Source of the DNA: Effrenium voratum
Lineage: Eukaryota > Sar > Dinophyceae > Suessiales > Symbiodiniaceae
Length of the DNA: 64,000 bases
NCBI GenBank assembly: GCA_963377175.1
Contig: CAUJNA010000855.1
Span: 62,001-126,000, forward strand
Direction: 5' to 3'
Shown here: positions 1 through 10,594 of the stretch, one piece after another
Layout: every line of letters begins with the position of its first letter
How positions within the stretch are numbered: position 1 is the first letter of the stretch
Notes under the pieces: model-generated
What the model was told of the DNA's origin: nothing
The model's input: the letters and a program-made list of their open reading frames with translations, nothing else
The model's database searches: none
Made by a program: the position numbers and the translations under genes

Positions 1-3
1 CCA

Positions 4-1021
4 ATGTCAAAGGCATACTCCGCCTTGGAGCGTATCGTCCAGGATCACAGCTACGCTTTGCTTGACAGATATGCTGCAATAATGATTGTTTTTATGGTTC
101 TTGCGCGGGCACGCTGTTCAGATGTCAGGGATATTTTCACTTCCCGTATTGATGTGATGGATGAAGGCCTTTCGAAAGGATATATTGAGATATCCACCTT
201 CAACCACAAGAACACTACGCGTGCTGCCGGTACAGGGTTGCCCCTACTTCTGATCGCCAGCGAGATGGGGCAAAGCCTTCCTGGACGTTGCCATGATGAT
301 GGGCAAAGACCTGAAGGCTGGATTTGCTGGACCGTTGCTCACTTCGCCAGATAGGAATGGCCGGCTTACGGAACATGAAGAGCTTGGCCTATGGCTCCGT
401 GCTCTTCTGCAAAAACAGGTTGAGCCACTCTCGGGTTTGACTGGGCATGGCATCAAGGCAACGGCACTGTCGTGGGCAGCAAGGTACGGGTTGCCGGATG
501 AAGTCCGAGCGGTACTGGGGGACCATTCCATGAGAGGGCGAGACGCTAGAGTTGTGTATGCAAGGGACCATCAAGCTATGCCATTGAGAAAGCTTGATGA
601 GGTTCTCCAAGCCATTCGCAGTGGTGTTTTTCTGCCTGACAACAGCAGGGCCTCTTATTTTGATGGTGCATCTCAAGACGTTCGGGAAGAGGCGCCCACC
701 TGTAAGGACGATGAGGGCCCCACTGCTGATGATGTACACGCCCCAGGACATGATAGCACAAGTTCAAGTTCTGAGTCAAGCTCCACCGATGGGTCAAGCT
801 TGGATGAGGCCGTTGTGCGGGCCAGCCATGTGTCCCCCGAACCCACAAATTGGGGGAGGGGAACCCCGTTTGAGCACAATGTAACCAGAACGTTACATGT
901 CCTGCCTGAGGGGCCCACCACGAACACCTTCGTTTGTGGAAGGGTTTGTTCGGACAGTTTCACTCAATTCAAAGGTCAGCTGGTTGATGAATCAGCCAGG
1001 TGCAAACAATGCAGAAACTGA
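4..1021 (+). pseudogene. Tyrosine recombinase fragment of a DIRS-like element (YR1)
   Basis: This is the catalytic part of a tyrosine recombinase, the enzyme DIRS-like retroelements use to integrate a circular cDNA. It is read in two frames: 4-about 280, then about 280-1021, so there is at least one frameshift, and the 5' end lies outside the window. The box I arginine is seen in ARARCSDV (about residue 37 of the first frame). The second frame has HGIKATALSW (His-x-x-Lys), then LGDH in place of the usual LGHH, then VYARD with the likely nucleophilic Tyr. A C-terminal Cys pair module (VCGRVC and CKQC) resembles the one at the end of the recombinase at 42.6-44.9 kb. Family identification is firm from the ordered R/H-K/H/Y pattern. 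The link to the minus-strand RT at 3.7 kb is uncertain because the strands differ. Confidence 0.72.
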
Positions 1022-1142
1022 CATGCGTGTGCTGCAGTTCAATTGTTGACAGAATTTGAGCTCTATGGCAGAACTCAGATGTCTGGTCTGTGAAACTGAC
1101 ATGCATGTGCTGCAGTTCAATTGTTGACAGAATTTGAGCTCT
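1015..1142. repeat. Tandem duplication, 78-bp period
   Basis: The segment beginning AACTGACATGC at 1015 recurs at 1093 with one clear base change (GCGTGT versus GCATGT) and both copies run into the same GAATTTGAGCTCT end. It begins at the stop of the recombinase fragment. It is probably the start of the element's non-coding terminal region. No gene is seen here. Confidence 0.8.
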
Positions 1143-1845
1143 TGTGGGCTACCATGACGTCCTTGATGGACAGTGAAGCGGTGCTAAAGGCACGGCTCAA
1201 AGAATCCTGCTTGCCCGAGGAGAACGTGTCTGTACTCCTAGGCAAGCAGTGCCCAGTTGAGTGGTTTGGTGACCGAAGAGGTCGGTGTCGCAATTCTGGC
1301 GGCAATCAGACAAGTGCACTTTGAAGCCCAGACTCTCGCTGTGGCTGCTCTTAAGAACCTTGTTGAGCCTAAGAAAGACTCTGCTGCAACTACCGAGCTC
1401 CCCTTTGTGGAGCGCAATGAGCGCAGTTTGCAGATTGCAGAAAAGTCGACTTCAAGGCCTGGACCTCAGCGGAGCCTTGGAAAATGCACATTCCAATTCT
1501 GATTTGGTTTTTTCACCATGAGAGCAGAACTCCTTGAAGTGTCTGAGTCCGGCCAAGTTTCCGTCGCGGAAGCAGAAGTTCATGCAGGAGAAATGCTTGC
1601 AGGAGCTCAAGGTTGGCTCGTCTGGCTTGATCATTTTTGGTGAAAAGAACAAGGACATGGAAGCCGAATTGGGGACCGATCCTCTTCAAGCAAAGGTGTT
1701 CTCCCTTGGCACAGGCATTGTTGGTCACCGGACCGCAGGTCTTGCCTTTGATGTTATACGCCCAACACTTGCGACAACCCTGCTCAATCATGGTAAAAAT
1801 CTCGGGAACATCCACGAGCTCAGGAGGCAACCGAGGCCCTTTGTT
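1143..1845. other. No recognisable gene
   Basis: About 700 bases between the recombinase fragment and the 80-bp repeat array. All reading frames are short (under about 125 codons), overlap each other on both strands and show no motif I recognise. I see only AT/GC-balanced spacer sequence here. Confidence 0.5.
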
Positions 1846-2665
1846 ACGAGACGGATCTTCTGAGACGGATCTTTTCACCTCCAGCCCGGTGAGCGCCTCT
1901 CCTTAGAATAATATTCCATCCTGGCCCAAGACGGATCTTCCGAGACGGATCTTTTTACCTCCAGCCCGGCAAGTGCCTCTCCTTAGGAAATTCTTTTCCT
2001 TCGGCCCGAGACGGATCTTCCGAGACGGATCTTTTTACCTCCAGCCCGGTTAGCGCATCTCCTTAGGGAATTCTTTTCCTTCGGCCCGAGACGGATCTTC
2101 CGAGACGGATCTTTTCACCTCCAGCCCGGCAAGCGCCTCTCCTTATAATATTCCATCCTGGCCCAAGACGGATCTTCCAAGACGGATCTTTTTACCTCCA
2201 GCCCGGCGAGCGCCTCTCCTTTGGAAGTTCTTTTCCTTCGGCCCGCGACGGATCTTCCAAGACGGATCTTTTTACCTCCAGCCCGAATTCTTTTCCTTCG
2301 GCCCGAGACGGGTCTTCCAAGACGGATCTTTTCACCTCCAGCCCGGCGAGCGCCTCTCCTTAGAATAATATTCTATCCTGGTCCAAGACGGATCTTTTCG
2401 CCTCCAGCCCGGTCAGCGCCTCTCGTTAGAATAATATTCCATCCTGGCCCGAGACGGATCTTCCGACGGTTCTTTTCACCTCCAGCCCGGTGAGCGCCTC
2501 TCCTTAGAATAATATTCCATCCTGGCCCAAGACGGATCTTCCGAGACGGTTCTTCTCACCTCCAGCCCGGTGAGCGCCTCTCCTTGGGAAAGTAATTTCT
2601 CCCTGGTCCGAGACGGACCTTTCGCCTCCAGCCCGGTGAGCGCCTCTCCTTAGAATAATATTATC
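1846..2665. repeat. Tandem array, about 80-bp unit, about ten copies
   Basis: The phrase GACGGATCTTTTCACCTCC (with small variants) recurs at about 1863, 1942, 2022, 2102, 2178, 2260, 2319, 2387, 2469, 2546 and 2615. Each copy is followed by AGCCCGGtgAGCGCCTCTCCTT and one of two alternating tails (AATAATATTCCATCCTGG or GAAATTCTTTTCCTTCGG). Some units are shortened to about 60 bp. Open frames across it are only by-products of the repeat. It has no spacer variability, so it is not a CRISPR array. Confidence 0.85.
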
Positions 2666-2670
2666 CTTTG

Positions 2671-2993
2671 AGCCAAAGCACACCCACCCCAAACCAAACC
2701 TACGAACGGACCTTAAAAGCCCGGCTCCTTAGGACAAAAGGAGGGGAGCGCACCAAACGGCAGGGAGGGGACCTGAAAGGTAAATCAAACCAATCTTCAG
2801 GAACGGCTCAACTCGATACGCTGGTGCGGACTCTTTTTGCAGGCATGGGGTGAAGGCGATACAGCTTCCAAAGCTGTAAAAACACGCGCATGCTGTCTTG
2901 CGGCGTCGCCCACTTACCCAGGCGATACAGCTTGCAAAGCTGTAAAAACAGATCAGCGTTCAATGCTTTCCATGCCGCACAATCAAGACGCAC
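2671..2993. repeat. Direct repeat copy A (pairs with 3424-3680)
   Basis: Starting AGCCAAAGCACACCCACC, this segment matches 3424-3680 almost base for base, except for a roughly 68-bp extra piece (2883-2950) that itself duplicates GGCGATACAGCTT..AAAGCTGTAAAAAC. The copies lie about 750 bp apart in direct orientation next to the RNase H end of the minus-strand DIRS-like pseudogene. They could be terminal direct repeats of that element, but I cannot show this. Confidence 0.75.
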
Positions 2994-3074
2994 ATGCTGT
3001 CTTGCGGCGTCGCCACTTACCCCCAGAAATGGGAGGGTGGGTCAAAATTCACTCACGTGTCATTGCACACAGTG

Positions 3075-3094
3075 CCTTGCAGCCAAAATGGCAC
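3075..3094 (-). repeat. Possible relict dinoflagellate spliced-leader exon
   Basis: Read on the minus strand this is GTGCCATTTTGGCTGCAAGG. It keeps 12 consecutive bases of the DinoSL core (GCCATTTTGGCT) and then CAAG after one inserted G. A 12-base match is unlikely but not impossible by chance in 64 kb, and no retrogene is recognised downstream. The rest of 2994-3420 holds no gene that I can identify. Confidence 0.35.
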
Positions 3095-3423
3095 GTGAGA
3101 TTCAAACATGTGTTGAGTTTGTGAACAACTCATGTCCATGCTTGTTTATCAAGGTTCACAAACAAGCAGGTTAACCAAATTGCTCAGCGGTCATCAGGCT
3201 AACCCATCGTTAAAACTTAACAGGCATGCATTCACAGACGCATGACACAAAGGAGGAAACATATAGTTCAAATGTTGCTCGACAACAAATGTACTATGGC
3301 CCTCGTGGGAGGGAAAACCACAAACAGGGTGGGTGCACTGTGGTCTACAAACGCAGCCACAGTTTTGCTAAGGCTGCAGAATAATGCTGCATCCACCTAT
3401 GGTGGAGTTACGCCTTATCCTTT

Positions 3424-3680
3424 GAGCCAAGGCACACCCACCCCAAACCTAACCTACGAACGGACCTTAAAAGCCCGGCTCCTTAGGACAAAAGGAGGGG
3501 AGCGCACCAAACGGCAGGGAGGGGGCCTGAAAGGTCAATCAAACCAATCTTCAGGAACGGCTCAACTCGATACGCTGGTGCGGACTCTTTTTGCAGGCAT
3601 GGGGTGAAGGCGATACAGCTTCCAAAGCTGTAAAAACAGATCAGCATTCAATGCTTTCCATGCCGCACAATCAAGACGCA
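3424..3680. repeat. Direct repeat copy B (pairs with 2671-2993)
   Basis: Second copy of the repeat described at 2671-2993, without the 68-bp internal extra piece. It ends with CAATCAAGACGCAC, 23 bases before the stop of the minus-strand RNase H pseudogene, which is where a terminal or untranslated repeat of that element would be expected. Confidence 0.75.
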
Positions 3681-3702
3681 CTTACCCCAAGTACACAGAC
3701 GC

Positions 3703-4612
3703 TCACAACGAGCGTTCTTCCAACACCGCATCGATATCGACTTGCACGTTGAGCATCTTCATTTGTTCCGGCACCTCCCCCCTAGACGGGGCATCTGCTG
3801 GATTTGAGAAAGAACAGACTCTCTCAAACCAAATCAGCGAGCCAATTGCAACTTCAATATTGTACACAAATTGCAAAACCTTCTCCTCGCCAGCCAAGGA
3901 AGCCTTGTTTGAAATGAAGGAGCCGAGGGCGGCCTTGTTGTCAGTGAAGATAACAGGAGCAAATCCACAAAGCCTCTTATGCCACAAAGAAAGTGCGACT
4001 GCAACAGCAAAGGCCTCCAACTCGTAAATGGGGTTCTTGCTGCCCACGTTGGCAACGCACTGCAACTGGGTGTTGGTCATGAAATAAGAAAAGACCGCCA
4101 GGCACTTTTCTCCTTCCATCAAAATCCCACCGAGGCCAGCTTTCAGGTCGCTCGAAGATTCATAGCAAGCGTCCACATAAATGTGCCTGACCGGCATCTC
4201 CCTCGCTGCGATGCGCCTGGAGGATTCTGTCACGAACCCACTTGAGCGCAGCCCGAACGGCCTCATTTGCTTCAAAGACCCGGCGGGCACCATCCAAATG
4301 ACGGCGCAAGGTCTTCATTGCAACTGCTGCCCCACGGCCCCAAATCTGCGCCTCTGCAAATTGCAAACGGCCCTTAAGGGTTTCCCAGTGGGCTGGCTTG
4401 ATCTTCCCATCATCGAGAACCTGATCAATAGCCGTGGTCAGCTTGAGCTTTCGGTCCTCCGTGTTGCTGACCTTGGCAATGGCGTGGTCCCACGGCCCAA
4501 TACTGAGACCCAATACAATGCACACTGCGCTGAAGTCACAGTCCTTGTCATCTGCAGTCTGAAACCCAATGAATGAAAACAAGGCGCGCACAATCATTGC
4601 AGTGTGCAAAGC
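3703..4612 (-). pseudogene. DIRS-like element: RT C-terminal part and RNase H (right half is at 23.3-24.5 kb)
   Basis: Minus-strand remnant of a DIRS-like polymerase gene. Reading from 4612 downward, the RT connection/thumb region (ALFSFIGFQTADDKD ... LKGRLQFAEAQIWGRG) comes first. After a frameshift near 4200-4220 comes an RNase H domain with all four acidic positions: YVDACYESS, ELEAFAVAVAL, FTDNKAAL and NPADAPSRG. The gene is cut at 4612 by the copia element. Across the 5-bp target duplication the frame joins to the N-terminal RT half at 23344-23753 without a shift. The YFDDF catalytic box expected between the two halves is absent, so this copy was already dead or damaged before the copia insertion. 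The DIRS-like assignment rests on RT/RNase H style and on similarity to the copy at 24.4-26.4 kb. Confidence 0.7.
4608..4612. repeat. Target-site duplication of the copia element, left copy (AAAGC)
   Basis: AAAGC immediately precedes the 5' LTR and is repeated at 23344-23348 directly after the 3' LTR. Five bases is the normal duplication length for Ty1/copia integrase. Confidence 0.9.
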
Positions 4613-4763
4613 TGCTAAACATGTAAGGCACCGTAGACCCCTTGTGACACACATGTAGTTCATGATTAGGTGAACGATGTTTTTCCGCTTTGTGTTGGTC
4701 CATGCGAAACGGCATGTACGAACTGTGAGCCCGTGCAGGCGTCTCGGATGAAAAAGTTTAGCA
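4613..4763 (+). repeat. copia 5' LTR (151 bp)
   Basis: It starts TGCTAAACATG and ends AAGTTTAGCA, so the perfect terminal inverted ends are TGCTAAAC/GTTTAGCA. It is identical to 23193-23343 except for A at 4630 versus G at 23210. It is very short for a copia LTR. Confidence 0.93.
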
Positions 4764-4775
4764 TGGTAGCGGAGC
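4764..4775 (+). promoter_or_regulatory. Candidate primer-binding site
   Basis: TGGTAGCGGAGC begins at the first base after the 5' LTR. It matches 10 of 12 bases of the usual copia site complementary to initiator tRNA-Met (TGGTATCAGAGC). Position and sequence both fit; the tRNA is inferred. Confidence 0.65.
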
Positions 4776-4867
4776 AACGACTCCTGGTAGTTCCATGGTC
4801 TCTTGCTGGTTGGCTTTATAGTGTGCTTTGAGCTTTACACTATTGTGGCCCTGAGCTGGCGAGTGGA

Positions 4868-7800
4868 ATGGCGCAACCGAGCAGCCCGCAAAGGGCGACA
4901 CCTCAAATGGCAGAGTTGGAGCAGTTCTTTACGCAGGCAAGAGCTGTCACACAGGCAGCTATGGAGACGGCACAGGTGAATGCTGCAACGGTGCAAAACC
5001 TGATTGCGGCCCAGGTGCAGCAAGCTCAACCGCAGCAGAGTGATCCGGGATCTCTGTTGCAGGCAAAGGATCTGGCCAAAGTGTTGAGGCAGCCCAAGGA
5101 GTTCAGACCTGCCACTCGAGAAGAAGAGCTTTCGCAGTGGAAGTCATGGAGCTGGGAACTTGAGAATTACCTTATGGCCCTTGACCCTGGTTTCAAAGAC
5201 GATTTTGATTTGCTCAAACAGCAGACGATGCCGGTTGACCTTGCAGATATGGATTCTCCTGTTCGACATCGGAGCGTGCTTTTATTTTCGGTGCTTGCGA
5301 GTTTATTGCATGAGAAGGGCAAACAAGTTCTTAAAGCAGTTGAACCTCAGAATGGATACGAAGGTTATAGACGTTTGCGTCAGGACCTCATTCCATCTTC
5401 CCGCAGCAGAACTTTGGCGTTGTTACAGACTTTGAACAGCTGGCCACAATTTGACATGAGAACTGGACTTATGGCGCAAGTTGTACGTTTGGAAACAGCC
5501 ATGACAGAGTATGAAGAACTCACTGGACAACCCATGGATGCAAATTTGAAATTGGCAACAATGCTTCGATGCTTGAGTGGTCAGTTGCGACAGCATACAA
5601 ACCTGGTGGTTACAGATACAAGTTCTTACAACGATGTTCGCAATTTGGTTATTCGCTGGGACAGCGCTCAGACTCGTTGGCAGGAGCCCCTCTTGAAGAG
5701 TTTTGACCTTGGTGACACAAGCACAGATGACCCCATGGGCTCGGTCAACAGGCTGCAAGGGAAAGGAAAAGGAAAAGGAAAGGGCAAAGGTAAGAAGGGC
5801 CAGAAAGGTTCTGACAAAGGCGGCAAAGGCAAAGGAAAGGGCTTTGGCAACAAAGGCGGCAAAGGAAAGGGCAAATATGACACACGGAACAATCAGCAGA
5901 CTTCTGGTTACGACAATCAGAAAGGCGGCAACAAGGTCGCTAGCGATAGCTGCATGTACTGCGGTAAGAAAGGTCATTGGAAGAGAGATTGTTACAAGTG
6001 GAAAGCTGAACAGGCAAACCAACATGTCAGACGTGCTGATGAGTTTCATGATGTTCCACAGCCGCCGCAGCCCGCGCAGACAACACAGCCCATGTTGACC
6101 ATGCAGCGCAACAATCAGTCAGCCCCAAGTGTTGCTAGCGGTGGAGCTGGTTCATCCACCACGTACAGATCAGCTTCAAGCACAGCAACAGTCAGAAGAG
6201 TTTCAACTGTTCCCACAATTGAGCTTGATCCGGATGACAGAGCTGTTGATTTGACAATCTTTTCGCTCACCGAATGCGATAGTGAATTTTCTGGAGATTG
6301 CGGAGACGGGTATGTATCGGCGATCACTGCATCTGCCTCAGACACCCGTCAGGTTTCGCTTGCAGATTCAATTGAAGTTTTTAGCATGAGTGCAAATGAC
6401 AGTGATGATGTGTGGACATTTGCATGTGGGCGTTGCAATTTGGATTCTTGCAGTATTTGCAATTCATTTCAGATCGCTGGTGCAGATTCATTCCTGGAGG
6501 TCCGAATGCTGTCAGGTAGCAACCCATCTGGAGAGGTCGAAGTGATCCTGGACAGCGGATCCGACGTGAGCATTTTGCCGGAGGCTTGGTCTTCAATCGG
6601 TACACAGGGTAAGATGCCCCCACTGCAGTACCGAGATGCGCAGGGCAACCCTATCAAGATTACAGCCTCACGAGAGGCCTATGTCACTCTTGGGGATACT
6701 AGCTTCAGAGAGGTTTTTGCAATTGGGCCAGTGACTTGCCCGATCCTCAGCTTCGGAAAGCTCGTCAAGGCTGGTTGGAGTTTGACGAAAGCAAGTGGCA
6801 AACATATGCTTGCACATGGGGACAAGCGCATTTCAGTTGGCTTCAAGAAGAACTCGTTGGTAACTTCAGGAACCATCAGAGCAGTCATGGAGGCAGGTGA
6901 TGCCGAGCAGTTGGAGCAGTCTATCAGGCGCGTGGTCCTTGGTGATGTGCTATCTGCAGTAGGTCCAGAATGGGTTCAGATTGCAGATGGTTGTTTTGCA
7001 GTCAAATGCAAGACAGATGCATTTCTTGATGTCAGCATGCGCATGCCAAATGAGAATATTCGAATGCGGACAACGCTTATCATGAACAAGGATGGACATT
7101 GGGATGTTTTGGAGTACGCTCAGCCCATTGCAGAGCTTGCGGATCAGCAGGCACCTTTCTCGGAGCGTGGCGAATCTCTTTCGACAGTTTTGACAATTGC
7201 ATACAGACAGAATGTGCCTGCACACAGGCTTGGATTTACTGTGGACTCAGAGACTGAAACTGGAAGCAGCAGGGATGTGCCCATCACATCCGATGAGCCA
7301 AGCAGCGCACGGCCATCAGAAGAGAAGAAGGTTGGTTTTGAGCTTGCAGATGAGAGTGGAGAGCAAAACAGTGGGCCTGTGGATGAGCAGCAGCATGTGC
7401 CAGCGCCGCTCTCGCTAGATAGCGAGTTGGCGCAGAAAGACACTGTGCCCGGACAGCCAGTTGTTGCCGAAGTGAAGATTGATGAGGTGGTTTTGACAGT
7501 TGATTCAACTGTGAAGGTTTTGAGAGAAGCTTGCAAGGCCTGGGGCCTCGGCATGTCAGGTGGAAAGAAGCTGCTATTTGGGCGGCTTGTGGAGCACGAC
7601 AAGAAGGTGCGTCTGCATCAGAGCAGAGAGCTTGCTTTGCAGAGCAAGCCAGATGAGAGAGAGGTTGTGGAGGTTCCAAGAGTTGCAGAACCTACACCGG
7701 AGCAGGTTGCGCAGCATTCGGCAACGCATTTGCCGTATGAGAGCTGGTGCCCAGTTTGTGTCAGCTTTCGCGGAAGGGCTGACAAGCATCCAAAGCGGTC

Positions 7801-8266
7801 CTCTACTATCAGGGGAGTGCCGCATGTGGGCATGGATTTTTGCTTTACGGGCCGTGAGGAGGACTCGCAGGAGAAGTTGCGCGTGCTTGTTTTGAAAGAC
7901 AAGGACTCGAACATGATCGATGCAATTCCGACACCCGGCAAGGGTGGAAAGGCGACCAAGCACTTGGTCACGGAGGTGTGCAGATTTTTGAATGCACTGG
8001 GGCATCATGAAGTGGTGCTCAAGGGAGATGGAGAACCAGCGATTGTGGCTCTTCAGAATCGCATCAGTGAGATGAGAAGCAAACTTGGGATGCATACGCA
8101 TTTGCCTCAGCAGTCCCCACCTGGGGACCATCAGTCAAATGGGATGGCTGAGCAGACAGTTCAGCAGACACGTCAGGCCTCGATGCTGCTGGAACAGTAC
8201 ACGGCAAACACGAAGTGCCAGGTGAAGACACAGTTGGAGTTTTCGACATGGTGCGTGGCTCCTTAA
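4868..8266 (+). pseudogene. copia gag-protease-integrase, 5' part of the polyprotein
   Basis: A long frame of 1132 codons encoding the front of the copia polyprotein. The gag region (residues 1-about 290) is followed by a Lys/Gly-rich basic stretch (about 298-340) and a CCHC zinc knuckle, CMYCGKKGHWKRDC, at 362-375, which binds RNA. The aspartic protease has its active-site motif LDSGSD at about 561-566. The integrase follows, with a Cys pair in WCPVC at about 960 and the catalytic triad in VGMDFCF (about 990), KGDGEPA and the later NGMAEQT. Around 8245-8258 a one-base change breaks the frame: the last residues STWCVAP run to a stop, while the true integrase sequence (AWLLNRYNPQRG) continues in another frame. 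The start at 4868 is the first ATG after the LTR and primer site. Confidence 0.88.
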
Positions 8267-9870
8267 CAGGTACAATCCGCAGAGAGGCATCACGCCCTTT
8301 GAGCAGGTCGCTCAGGCGGAGTACCGCGGCAAGACCATCTGTTTCGGAGAGACTTGCTTGGCGCATTGCAAGCCATCCTCAGCAAAGGGTCTTCCTTCCT
8401 GGATCAAATCCATGTGGTTGGGGAAAGTTTCTGGCAGCGATATGCACATCGTGGCCACGGCAGCAGGCAGGCTCATTTTGACTCGTTCAATCAGGAGGCT
8501 TCCGGATTCTGCAAGGTGGGATCCAAGCATGCATGACAGTGTGACGAGCTTTTCTTGGGAGCAACCCGGTTTGACAGCTGGACATGTTGCGCATCAGCCC
8601 AGGCAAGGCCGAGCAGCTATACAGGTTGAGCATTTGATGCCAATGCTTGAAGATGGAGCGCCTCTTTCGGCTTTGTTGGAGGCGGGGCATGTGCCCGAAG
8701 TTGGTGGAGGTGGTGATGAGGCAGCGAGTGATCCACCTTCGTCAAATGAGAGCGGCCCGGATTTGTCCGAGGTCAGTCACGCAGTGGATTCTGCCCAGGC
8801 GGGGCAGGAGATGGACACAGGCAGTTCTCAGCCGGTGCCAGCAGCAGGCAGCGGTTCAGCGCAAGTGAGCAGGCCGGCAGAGCCTGCTGAGCTGGAGGAG
8901 CAGCGGCCTTTGAAGCAGCCGCGCGTGGAGTCGCAGAAGAGACAGAAAACGGTAGCAGCGGCGAAGGTTCTTACCGCACCGCCGTTTTATGCAGGTGATG
9001 TGAAGCGTGTGGTTGGAGGTCAGCAACTGCACCACATGGACACGCATGTGACGGGTGTTCTCACGAACGAGGACGCGGAGATTTTGGAGCAGACCTGGGA
9101 AGACTGGGGAGGCTCTGATTCGGAGGATGATGATTTTTCAGCTGTTTCAACTGCAGATGTTGATATGCATACAGAAGTGGAGAAAGCCGGATCGCCTGGC
9201 GAAAGGAAGCCAGCCGAGCCAATGTTTGCAGACATTGATCCGGATGAGCTGTATTTTCCAGGCTCGCAAGACGAGCCCGAGTTTGATTTTGATACGTTGC
9301 AGCAACTTGATGCCAAGGCGGAGAAAGTTGAGTTGAACAGATTGCACGCTATGGGAGTCTTGCATGTTTTGGATGATGTTCAGGAAGCAGCAGCTTCAGA
9401 CACGCATGCAACCCTGACGACTCGCTTTGTGCATACATGGAGGTTGAAGATGTATAAGGGTCGTAGCATGTGGCTACGAAGGGCTCGCCTCGTGGCGAGA
9501 GATTACGCGCGCTTGGACCCATTTCGCGAAGGTTTGTTTTCTCCTGCGTCTAGTGCAATTGTGACAAGGTTGATTCCAGCATTGTATTGCAATTTTCGGG
9601 ATTCGAAACAGTGGATTCTCATGGGACTTGACATTTCGGACGCCTACCTCACATGTGACCAGAGGCATCCTACTGTGATTTCAACTTGGACAGGTGGCGA
9701 TCGGATCGCATGGGAACTTCGCAAATGCGTCCCTGGGCAAAGGGACGGAGCACTGGTTTGGTATGAAGATTTTTCAGCATATCTTGCGGAGACCATCCAC
9801 GCCACATGTTGTGTTGAGATCCCTTCACTTTTCCGTTCGGAGAATTTGGGAGGTATTCCTGGCATTTTTG
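8258..9870 (+). pseudogene. copia integrase end and N-terminal RT, second frame
   Basis: Continuation of the copia polyprotein after the frameshift. It opens with the integrase C-terminal region (NRYNPQRGITPFEQ, then the FLG-type segment), followed by a long acidic Ser/Glu/Ala-rich linker, and enters the RT domain at about 9420. The RT part shows RLVARDYARLDPFREGLFSP and the catalytic motif A as LDISDAYLTC. The frame is lost again near 9851-9870: read straight it ends FALCR-stop, while a one-base shift gives the RT motif C region. No independent start codon is needed because it is one polyprotein. Confidence 0.82.
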
Positions 9871-10440
9871 CTTTATGTAGATGACATCTTGGTTGGAGGC
9901 TCAGAGAAACATTGCCAATTGATGCTTGATGCTTTACAGCAGAGATACAAGTTGAGTGTGAGCTTTCTTCGCAAAGCAGGTGACGAGATGACTTTTCTTA
10001 AGCGAAAACATTTGCTTGTTCGAGATGATTTGTTGATCATGCAGCCGTTGCACAAACATTTTCAGAGGTTGGTGGATTTGATTTCATGTGACTACATTGG
10101 TAGCACACCCCGCAAAGCGCCCATGCCAACGGGCAAGCTGCCGACTGAGACCCATACTGACCCTCTTGATGAGGACCGGTCTCAGCGGTACCGATCGGCC
10201 ACTGGCCTATTGCTGTATTTGGCTCCAGACATTGCGCAGGCGCAGTATGGGATCAGGCTATTGAGCCAGTTTATGGCATCGCCGACTACAGGCAGCTGGA
10301 AGCTGCTCAAGCACATGGTTTCATATCTGTGGGGAGCTCGTGGATATTGCATTGGATTTGAGAAACCTTTTCCTGGCACTGGCCTAGTCGCACATGGCAG
10401 CAAGCAATTTTTGCTTGAGATTCTGAGTGATGCGGATTGG
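9851..10440 (+). pseudogene. copia RT motif C to start of RNase H, third frame
   Basis: This carries the RT active-site motif YVDDILVGG at about 9873-9900, then the RT thumb and connection (TGLLLYLAPDIAQAQYGIRLL, HMVSYLWGARG). It ends in the first RNase H motif SDADW at 10426-10440, where the LINE is inserted. The bases GAGTGATGCGGATTGG at 10425-10440 are repeated after the LINE. The frame resumes there as SDADWAGDPQTRRS, so the RNase H gene was unbroken when the LINE landed. Confidence 0.85.
10425..10440. repeat. Target-site duplication of LINE-1, left copy
   Basis: GAGTGATGCGGATTGG, identical to 21887-21902. The two copies flank the LINE-1 insertion exactly, and removing one copy with the LINE restores the copia RNase H frame. 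Confidence 0.95.
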
Positions 10441-10457
10441 CAAGCTTTTGGCTCGAA
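10441..10457 (+). repeat. Possible degenerate spliced-leader relict at LINE-1 5' end
   Basis: The first bases after the target duplication read CAAGCTTTTGGCTCGAA. This resembles the junction of two tandem leader relicts, CAAG followed by CCATTTTGGCTCAAG, with two bases missing and two changed. The position at the exact 5' end of the element is what makes this plausible; the sequence match alone is weak. Confidence 0.45.
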
Positions 10458-10594
10458 CCTTCTCGTGGTAGCTTGGTTGACTGTAGCTTTAGATGGGGAG
10501 GGGCCCGCCATGAAGTGACATTTCGATAAGGCCATTTGCTTGCAAGCAGCAACGAAGTGACCACAGCCTGAATAAGCCCTCGTTCTGCCCTTCC

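Noticed and set aside
1846..2665. CRISPR-like array
   Set aside because: The variable parts are only two alternating tails, units are long, and the genome is eukaryotic.
4613..4763. The 151-bp sequence present at 4.6 and 23.2 kb as an introner-like element with inverted ends GCTAAAC/GTTTAGC
   Set aside because: It begins TG and ends CA, flanks a complete copia element, is followed by a primer-binding-site-like sequence and is bracketed by AAAGC; it is the LTR.
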